This document shows, piece after piece, positions 56,701-64,000 of a stretch of 64,000 nucleotides of DNA. Below the pieces are notes generated by a model that worked only from the letters and a program-made list of their open reading frames with translations, did no database searches and was not told the origin of the DNA. Location: the NCBI RefSeq assembly GCF_008831285.2, contig NC_045141.1:24599315-24663314 (forward strand), written 5' to 3'. The first letter of the stretch is position 1. Each line of letters begins with the position of its first letter. The DNA is from Nymphaea colorata (lineage: Eukaryota; Streptophyta; Magnoliopsida; Nymphaeales; Nymphaeaceae). Made by a program: the position numbers and the translations under genes.

Positions 56701-59700
56701 TGTACTTTTTGAATTGCAAAGGTCCTTTTCTAAAAGTTTAATATCTTATTTTTACTGCCATAAGGTTTGGTCAAGCTATCATAGACATAACTCCTAAAGA
56801 AAAGCTGCAGACCAGAACATCTTAGCATTTTATAGAAAAGGATGTATCAGGTGATATAATCACACAGCCATTTGTACACCAGCTAGACGAGCATAATATC
56901 ATGAACAAATTTTTGTAAAGCAACATCCATAAGAACCTACTCAGTGCACTCGTTTAGAGCAGCAAGGAGCTTTGAAAGTGTTTGACTTGTAATTTCAAAA
57001 ATTGGTCTACTGCTGTTCTCCTGTATCTCGGCAAGGGCTGCAATTGCATTTGCAACTACCATTGGGTTGTTGTCAGAGATCAGATCCTTCAAGGTGTCAA
57101 GGAAACCTCGATCCTCTACAAGCTCAGCATTTATGTCATAGAGCTTTGCAACACAAACTGCTGCCGTTTTACGAACATAAGGATCATCATCCTAGCACAG
57201 GATAAAAGGAAAATTTTCAATAACAGGAATTAAAAACAGCCGTTTATTGAAAAAATGGTACAGGAAAAATAGTCAATGCAAATCAAGTTACCTTAAGGCA
57301 ACGCTGAAGAGGATCACATAAATACTCTGTGATTTTGTCGACACGGATGCATCCCATAGTACGCACAGCTAGAGCCCGAATTAGAGGATTTGGATCTTGT
57401 GAATCCTAAAGTAATGAAAAATAGCAGATAGCATTAAACTAGGAGAAAATGAATAGATCCCTCTTTGTATGGTATTGCATGTGTATCTGTGCAGGTATGC
57501 ATGTTTACATGCATTTATGTTTATACACATATATATAAAGTTATAAACATAAACAAAGAAACCCTGAATGTTGTGCTACATCAAGTATTTCCAGTTATTT
57601 TCTGCATACCTTACAAGTAATATTTCCAACACATTAATATTTCCTAAGAATTACACTTGAACCATAGTTTTTTGTAAAATGCATGATTAATTGATGCTTG
57701 AAAAGTAAGAAACTTCTAGCCATGGAACTGCTCTCAGTTTCAAGGTTAGTGAAAGTTTCCTACATATCATAACTGGATGTTCCAAGAATTAATTGCTATA
57801 CCATTAATCACATTGAACAGAACACAGTTTTTCAAACAGTAAGATGAAAATGGCCTGAAATCCTCAATTCTTTGCAGGAGAATGTAATGTTGAAGAGAAT
57901 GTATGCAGTAGGACTCCAGCAAAAATGATGAAAATCTGCACAAATCTTCTTTAAAGCATCAACTAGGGGCTTTAATATCTATTGAAATTGGCAAGAAAAC
58001 AGCATAAAAAAAAATAGTCTTCATGAACCATTCTATGACAAATCTGCTAATAATTTCAGGAAATGCATAAACTACCAAAATAAATAGAAGATTAACAATC
58101 CACCAGTATTTTAATTTAGTTCTGAGATTAATTAAGTACCTGTATGAAATATGCAGGCTATAGAGAAAATATTACCTTCACAAATGTATTAACAGCAAGT
58201 ATTGCAAGATCAGGCTGGCTTTTTGCATAGTTTATAAGGTATAAATAAACTAGCTTCTTGAGTTCCAAGTTTTCAGTTTGCATGCAGTTCACTACATCTG
58301 TAAACAGTGATGAAACATCTTTGCCAACTGTCATGGCAGCAATAACCTTTTTCACAGCATCCTTTTTCTTGTCCTGCAAAGCCAAAAAAAAAACAGAAAA
58401 GACAGAGAACTCAATCTAAAAATTCATTCCCAGAAAATGGTAATGCAATATTTTCCATTTCCAAGTATCAACAAAGAAAAACCACATCCAAGCACAATTT
58501 TGACTGGATTACAAGCCTCTGGCTAAAAAACATATTACGGAATGAGATGATCACTCTTAGATTCATAGCTTGCCACCCCTCTCCCCTCTATAAAGTCACT
58601 GACAAATAAAAATAAAATAAAAACGTAGAAAAAAGTTCACATTGATATGCCTTGAGAAGGTATAGCTTGCATGTGTAGCATGGCAGTTAAACAATTTAAA
58701 AAGGAAAGTAGAACAGCTCTCGTTATTCAACCTGTGGATGCAGCTTAACTCAGAAACATCATCTTATCAACTTCAGAAAGATAACTCCTGCTTTATTGAA
58801 CATACGCACGTTGTGAAATGTGATCTGATAATCCCATTACAGATTAGCAAAGTGAATATGGAACCAAACTGAACACAACATGTGCTAACTGCAAAAGGCA
58901 TGTCCACAAACTATTTCTGAAAAAAGAATACATGATGTGACTCCTGGACACCAATACCCAGTGTTGACACTTGACAGCAATGGGCAAGGCGCAATATGTT
59001 GGCAATCAACTGAAAGAACTGCTCCCTCCTTAGGACCGGGACCTTTACTACCAGTCCCCACACTTGAAGAATTTCGGACCTGCAATTCAGTTTCATTCCG
59101 GTGGCTTTCTAAAACAACCTCCAAAAGTCAAGTTGATGCGGGCTTCAAATCACCTAACCTGCTTCAACATCTAACCATCAAAAGTAAATCACCATGTGCA
59201 CCTTTTAGAGGGATGCTAAAAGTCCAATTCTAACAACTGAACTATCAGGTCCTTTTGATGGCCAATTCCCCAGGATCTCTCTGCATAAAGTATAGCCTAT
59301 GTATTACTTTAGCAATAAAACCATGTAGATGGTTTAATTGCAGGCCTAAAATTTTTGAGTAGAGGAGAACCTTTACGTGTTCAATTATGTATAAAAACCA
59401 ACATTCCCTATAGAACTAACAATTTCAATTGCGACTTTTGACATAAATCCATGTTTCAGATTTTCAGTGTGCTATGAAACGTTGCACATATTGATGCATA
59501 GAAAGGGACATATGCACATACTCAAAGGAACCAGGGACAAACATGGTTATTAGTTATTACATTTCGTATTCAAAAGAAGAGGGAAAAGCATGATTGCTAC
59601 TAGTATATAGTTTTCCAGATAAATAATTTTTGAATTTGGCTCCAAAACAATCTCTTATGTATAGAAAGGCACAAATAATGGCCACAGTCTCAAACACGGT

Positions 59701-61733
59701 GTTACTTTTATGTAACCGGTCAGTCTGATATGACATACTTAATTATAGTTAGTTATACAAACTTTTTTTCTTGTTCTTATTTTTTCTCCATGTTGTTAGA
59801 CCCATGATGAAGATTTTCTTTGTCAGTCACTTCCCTCTCTCTAATTCCTCCAGTTTTTTTATTCTATTTGCAGTTAACTGAAGCTCAGTATTTCTCTCTT
59901 TTATGTTGTTCCTCTTCTAGTACGCACAGCTAAGCAGCACTTGTGCAGTGGCACCTGCATGTTCTTAGGCTTATCAGGTATCCATTTCCACATTTTAATC
60001 TGTGAGAGCAAAACATGTACATGCTGCCTGAGCCTTTGTCTGCCAAAACTATGGAGCTTTCATCCATCCTCAAACCTAGTCAGCTAAACATTTGCTTAGA
60101 TGGTACCCCAAAGAATAGGAACAGGCGTGATGACCTCAAAAACATGCAGACATGATAAACAGCTGGTGTTTGATGAAAAGTAGTGTTGCCAGTACCATCA
60201 GCATCGGTACCACATCTGTTTGTTGGCTGCTATGACATATTGGTAGATCTGCATTAGCCCATATCAGTCCTTTTCTCATAGTAATTTAAGAAAATTGTCA
60301 ATTAAAAGTTTATTCTGCAAACCCATATTGCCCAATATTATGTCAGTGAGGGGACCGATACTCAACATCATAATGGCAATAGTAAAGAGAAATAGTTCAA
60401 GAAAATAGCAGAGGGTGGTCAAGTGGCTCACCAAGTGAAGGAATATCACTGTAGATAGAGGTCAATTGTGTGAAGTTCGAAATACTAAGTAATGCCAAGA
60501 TGGTTCAAAAACATCAAAGTACATTTCTCAGCAGTTGACATCATGGGAAATATAAGAATGCACCCACCTGGCACAATGGTAAATGCACATAGCACTTGAT
60601 AGAAAGAAATTTTTCTCTTTGAAGGTCCATCGTATTTGAAGGTTCCTCATGTAACTCAATATATTTGTATCACAAGCAATGGAAAACCTATCTACCAATG
60701 AAAATGGAGACTTTCCAATAAAACGCATTTCCCAGAGAGGAGGATCTAAAATCAGTGGACGTCTTCATTCGCAAAATAACCTTGCTCTGCTTCAACTCCT
60801 ACCACGGGATGTTTGACACGTATTCAGATAATAACCAGACCAAACATTGCACAGAAGCTTTTGGTTCTCAACTTCCGTTTCTCCAATTCTGACGATTATC
60901 ATCCAATATGGAGAAACCTACACATCTTCCATCTACCAGGTACTCTGTTTGACAACCTCCATAAAACAGCATGCTCCGACTCCTCTTCGTTCCTTTCCTC
61001 GAATAAATCGCGGGATAAAGTTGCAGATTTCGAGAACCCAACTCGATCATCGATGAAGATATAAACCGATTGCAAAGGAAACCAAGAAGATCCGATAGAC
61101 CGATTTTACTCGATCCACTCCAATACTGGAAAATTCCGAATCATTTGGAAGTTTTTCTCTCGAGATCGGTTTCCACTAAATAACGAAAAAATAGAGATCG
61201 AACTCAAATTCCACTAAAGAACAAAAATGGATACCGTCAAGCTCCATGTGGAAACAGAAACCAAACCAATCTAGCCACTTACGGAGCAAATATAACATTC
61301 ATTTAAGTATTTCCACAATGACATCGATCCACTCAAACAGACCCGCGGGAATCCATCCTCCAGGTCGATTTTGCCAAACAACACAAGGACGAAAGGAGAT
61401 CCCATCAAGAAAAAAAAAACAAAGAAACAACTCAGAAGCTCAAGTTCTCAACAAGAAACATACAGATCGGAAGCCGATTACTGACACAAACCTCCCAGAT
61501 CTGTACTCAGGGCCAACCAATAGGCGCAAGTAGCAACTAAGGAAAAAGAGACTTTCCCCAATGTACGTAGATCAAGTAACCACTCCCAAACGGGATCCCA
61601 GGTTTTGTTCACCGGGGGCAAAATGTGAAGGGAAGGAATGCAGTACCTTGTATTGGGAATTGAGCTCCTCTTTCAGCTCGGGGATCTCTCCCTTCTTGGT
61701 GGTGGAGAAGTACTTAGAGTCGTGCCCGCTCAT
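50095..61733 (-). CDS. Beta-adaptin (AP-1/AP-2 large subunit), 15 exons
   Basis: Coding exons (high to low): 61733-61647, 58373-58176, 57405-57292, 57191-56941, 55738-55603, 55204-55025, 54945-54853, 53703-53492, 53404-53341, 53265-53086, 52318-52226, 52153-51756, 51496-51307, 51188-50985, 50388-50095. All junctions are GT-AG and the frame closes to 897 residues, the usual length of plant beta-adaptins. It is a large subunit of the clathrin adaptor complexes at the trans-Golgi network and plasma membrane. Residues 1-535 are the armadillo-like trunk ([24 protein letters not shown] start, [20 protein letters not shown]). About 536-690 is a low-complexity hinge with [11 protein letters not shown], the clathrin/accessory binding type motif. 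About 690-897 forms the appendage ([34 protein letters not shown]). No defect seen; one of the best-supported genes in the window. Confidence 0.97.
52561..52610. repeat. (CAGA)n / (GA)n microsatellite in intron
   Basis: GAGAGAGA passing into CAGACAGACAGA units, within the 52319-53085 intron of the beta-adaptin gene. Confidence 0.9.
53761..53803. repeat. (TA)n(CA)n compound microsatellite in intron
   Basis: TA array followed by CA array in the 53704-54852 intron of the beta-adaptin gene. Confidence 0.9.
58374..61646 (-). other. Intron 1 of the beta-adaptin gene (3.3 kb)
   Basis: Separates a 29-codon first exon from the rest. It is GT-AG and AT-rich. It contains a stretch at about 60183-60378 whose ends resemble the CCAGTGTTG element at 29643, suggesting an inserted MITE. 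Open frames inside (for example 61246-61533) have no recognisable similarity. Confidence 0.75.
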
Positions 61734-61821
61734 TTCTTCTTCCTCTCTTCCGCTACTCCTGCTCTCCCCTTCTACGCCTTCCCTAAGAGATCTCCGCCCT
61801 CGCAGAGAGCTCCCTCTCTCG

Positions 61822-61854
<33 letters not shown>

Positions 61855-61870
61855 CTCTCTGAGAGAGGCG
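61734..61870 (-). promoter_or_regulatory. CT/GA-rich leader of the beta-adaptin gene
   Basis: Upstream of the ATG, the + strand is a CTCTCTCG/CTCTCT array (about 61811-61856), read as a GA-rich tract on the transcribed strand. GA/CT arrays in the 5' UTR or core promoter are common in plant housekeeping genes. No TATA box was identified. Confidence 0.55.
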
Positions 61871-64000
61871 TCACAGTATGCACCAAAACGAGAAGAAATT
61901 GGGGAAGAAGAAACGGAAGGTTGCCGCTCTCTGTCTTTCTCTGTAAGCGCGAGCACGCTTCTCTTGTTAGTTTTTCAAGAAAGCCTGCTAAATATCATAA
62001 TTTACAACGAAGGACCTAATCTTCAGTTGTCATAACCGACTGGCTCTGGCCGACTTAAATAAAATAGCTTCTCGAATCTCTTGCAGATATTACACAGTAA
62101 TGCCTGCTCTAAGTTCCGAACTGAACCCCAAAATCGTTTAGTTTGCATGAGTTTTTATTTCCATTCCTTCTTAGCTTTGATCTGAGCATGCTTGGTGAGG
62201 ACAACATGGTGGGAAAGCTCATTTATGCAGATTGGTTTTCTAATTTGGTCCAATATTCAACATAAGCTTCTCTTACTGGATCCATTGATCATCTGATTTG
62301 GATGAATATCCAAATCTTTTTTGTACTTCTGTAAATGTCAATCCTAAACTAAATTCAGGTTCAATGGAAATTATCTAAATAGTGGAATCTTATAAGAGCC
62401 CTACAAGATCTGCTACCTATCATTGATCACCTATTCAGGTTCTTGTGCTGGGTTGTTCAGATCCCATAGAGTGCCCTTCAATTCGTCGATTTAAAGTTCA
62501 ACTAACAGTAACCAATAAAAATTATGCACTTGTAGTGCACAATGAACGAGAACATACAGAGATTCAACAGCTTAAATTTGAATCACATGTATCTTTTTTA
62601 CCATATTTGATTTATTATATTTTAGCAGGACCGTGTTCATATTCCAATTCGAACTAAGAAAAGTATGTACCATATCTAGATTCGGTTTTGAAATTCACAA
62701 TACCGGATGTGATTAACATCCAACGTTTGAATTCACTGCTGAATTGGAACCCCATTATGATATGCTAAGAATCAAGTTTTAAAATGTATGGATGTCAAAT
62801 ATAGAAAAATTAATTAAATGGTGCTTATTATTCAATCAAACACCGCTAAATCCAAATCCAAAACTAGATTTGATTGGATGTCAGTTCTGAAATCTGAATC
62901 TGGTTGTATTTCTTCATGGAATGTCAAATTTGTTTGTACAATGGAGTTACTTAAAGTTGGTCGATCACATATCTCACCCGAATATGATCCATTGAAATCC
63001 CAGAAAACAGAAAGATTAAGACTTATCATTTTTCAGAACTATAAGAAGTTCCTTTTTCTTTATTTTTTATGAATTTACCTGATGTTAAACTAAGATAAGG
63101 ATGTTAACTGCGACCAAGGATATCAATATATCTGATTTGGATTAGATATACCGAACTGATCTCGAAAATCAAATATGGAAAAAAATTTAGCATCTTATTA
63201 AGAAATCGAATCGGATTCGGATATACATAAATATCTGATCCGATTGAGATTCGGGTCAGAATTATTTTTCAACAAATATCCGATAACTAATACTCTTACA
63301 TTTTGAAAATTGGCAAAATTTGGTTCAAAAATTGGATTTGGATTGTGAAATCGGATTTCGAATTCGAACATGATTTTCTTTATTCGCATTCGAATCCGAA
63401 TTAAAATCCGAATGAGAGAATTTTTGAAAAAAGCACATACAGTTAAGGATATATTTCGAATGACATCCCTAATAAGCGACAACTAAAGACTCTGAATTAA
63501 TTCTCAGTGATACTCCTTGTAATATCTGATGGTTAAAGCAAAGTGGATGCCAAGTCCCATTTGTGGCTTGAATTTTGGAGATAACGGAGGGAAAAGAAAA
63601 AAAAAATCATCCATTCAAATGTAATAACTGTAGGATTTTGCGCGTTTTGTAAATAACTGACAAGTTGCACCGCTTTTGTAAAGTATTCATCCGTTTTATT
63701 TTCCATTACGCGCGAGAGGAACTAACACACAGAAGAGGGCAAACGTAATTTGATCGAAACAAAAAGCCCCATTGAACGTAGCGCCAGCTGTCAAATTAAC
63801 TACTGCTTTTACCAAAAAACCTGACACTTTCTGGCAAATGCTTTGCCCACCTTTGCCGCGCGGGCGATGAAATTTTTGCGTTGCATTTTTGTTAAACCGT
63901 TGGAGTCACCGTACAAACTAGGGGTGTTTAAGAGTCACAAAATCAATCTCAAGCTCCACTAAGCTATGCCAAATCTAAAATATAACTTAGTATTGAAGCT
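61871..64000. other. Intergenic right end
   Basis: Should include the beta-adaptin promoter at its left end. No gene recognised. One TIR-like element at 63096-63472. Confidence 0.5.
63096..63472. mobile_element. Possible hAT-like MITE with GGATGT termini
   Basis: Left AAGGATGTTAACTG, inverted right TAGGGATGTCATTCG. The interior is rich in GATTTGGATT, TCCGAATT and CGGATT words on both strands, a style shared with the 46580 element. No target duplication found, so the ends are approximate. Confidence 0.5.

Noticed and set aside
61246-62019. Frames across intron 1 start, exon 1 and CT array of the beta-adaptin gene
   Set aside because: The Ser/Leu runs are translations of the CT microsatellite and the rest overlaps the minus-strand first exon.

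Overview
The window is nuclear DNA of a flowering plant. It has spliced plant genes, AT-rich intergenic DNA with many simple repeats, two decayed Ty1/copia retrotransposons, and several small non-autonomous DNA transposons. The species cannot be named from the sequence. The UDP-glycosyltransferase (UGT) genes are GC-rich and intronless and stand out sharply from their AT-rich surroundings. No tRNA, rRNA or CRISPR array was recognised by eye.

Layout. 1-25.1 kb is a tandem cluster of zeatin O-glycosyltransferase-like (UGT93-type) genes on the + strand: a 5'-truncated copy at the window edge (2-829), a 3' remnant (2715-3020), and two full intronless copies (19256-20644 and 23714-25099). Between them lie a diverged tandem segmental duplication, a copia element (6763-11666, TSD TACCA), at least four hAT-like MITEs with 8-bp target-site duplications, and a fold-back element (15381-16111). 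25.1-30.9 kb holds no recognisable gene. 30.9-43.5 kb holds a two-exon hydroxyethylthiazole kinase gene (minus strand), divergent from a complete UGT92-like gene (34904-36370). Next comes a 5'-truncated UGT92 pseudogene that is split by a second copia element (38085-43216, TSD CGGCG). 44.5-45.5 kb holds a three-exon minus-strand gene of a conserved plant family without known function. 50.1-61.7 kb holds a 15-exon minus-strand beta-adaptin gene whose exons sum to 897 codons.

How the genes relate. The UGT93-type proteins would glycosylate small acceptors such as cytokinins, and the UGT92-type enzyme an unknown acceptor. The thiazole kinase is a thiamine-salvage enzyme. The beta-adaptin is a clathrin-adaptor subunit. 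They do not form an operon-like or obviously shared pathway. The only true cluster is the UGT arrays, which show birth, death and transposon invasion.

Most unusual feature: the second copia element carries, in antisense, fused fragments of two host genes, 40S ribosomal protein SA and RACK1. They sit between its primer-binding site and the surviving part of gag, where leader and gag N-terminus should be. This is a chimeric gene-capturing retroelement sitting inside a UGT pseudogene.
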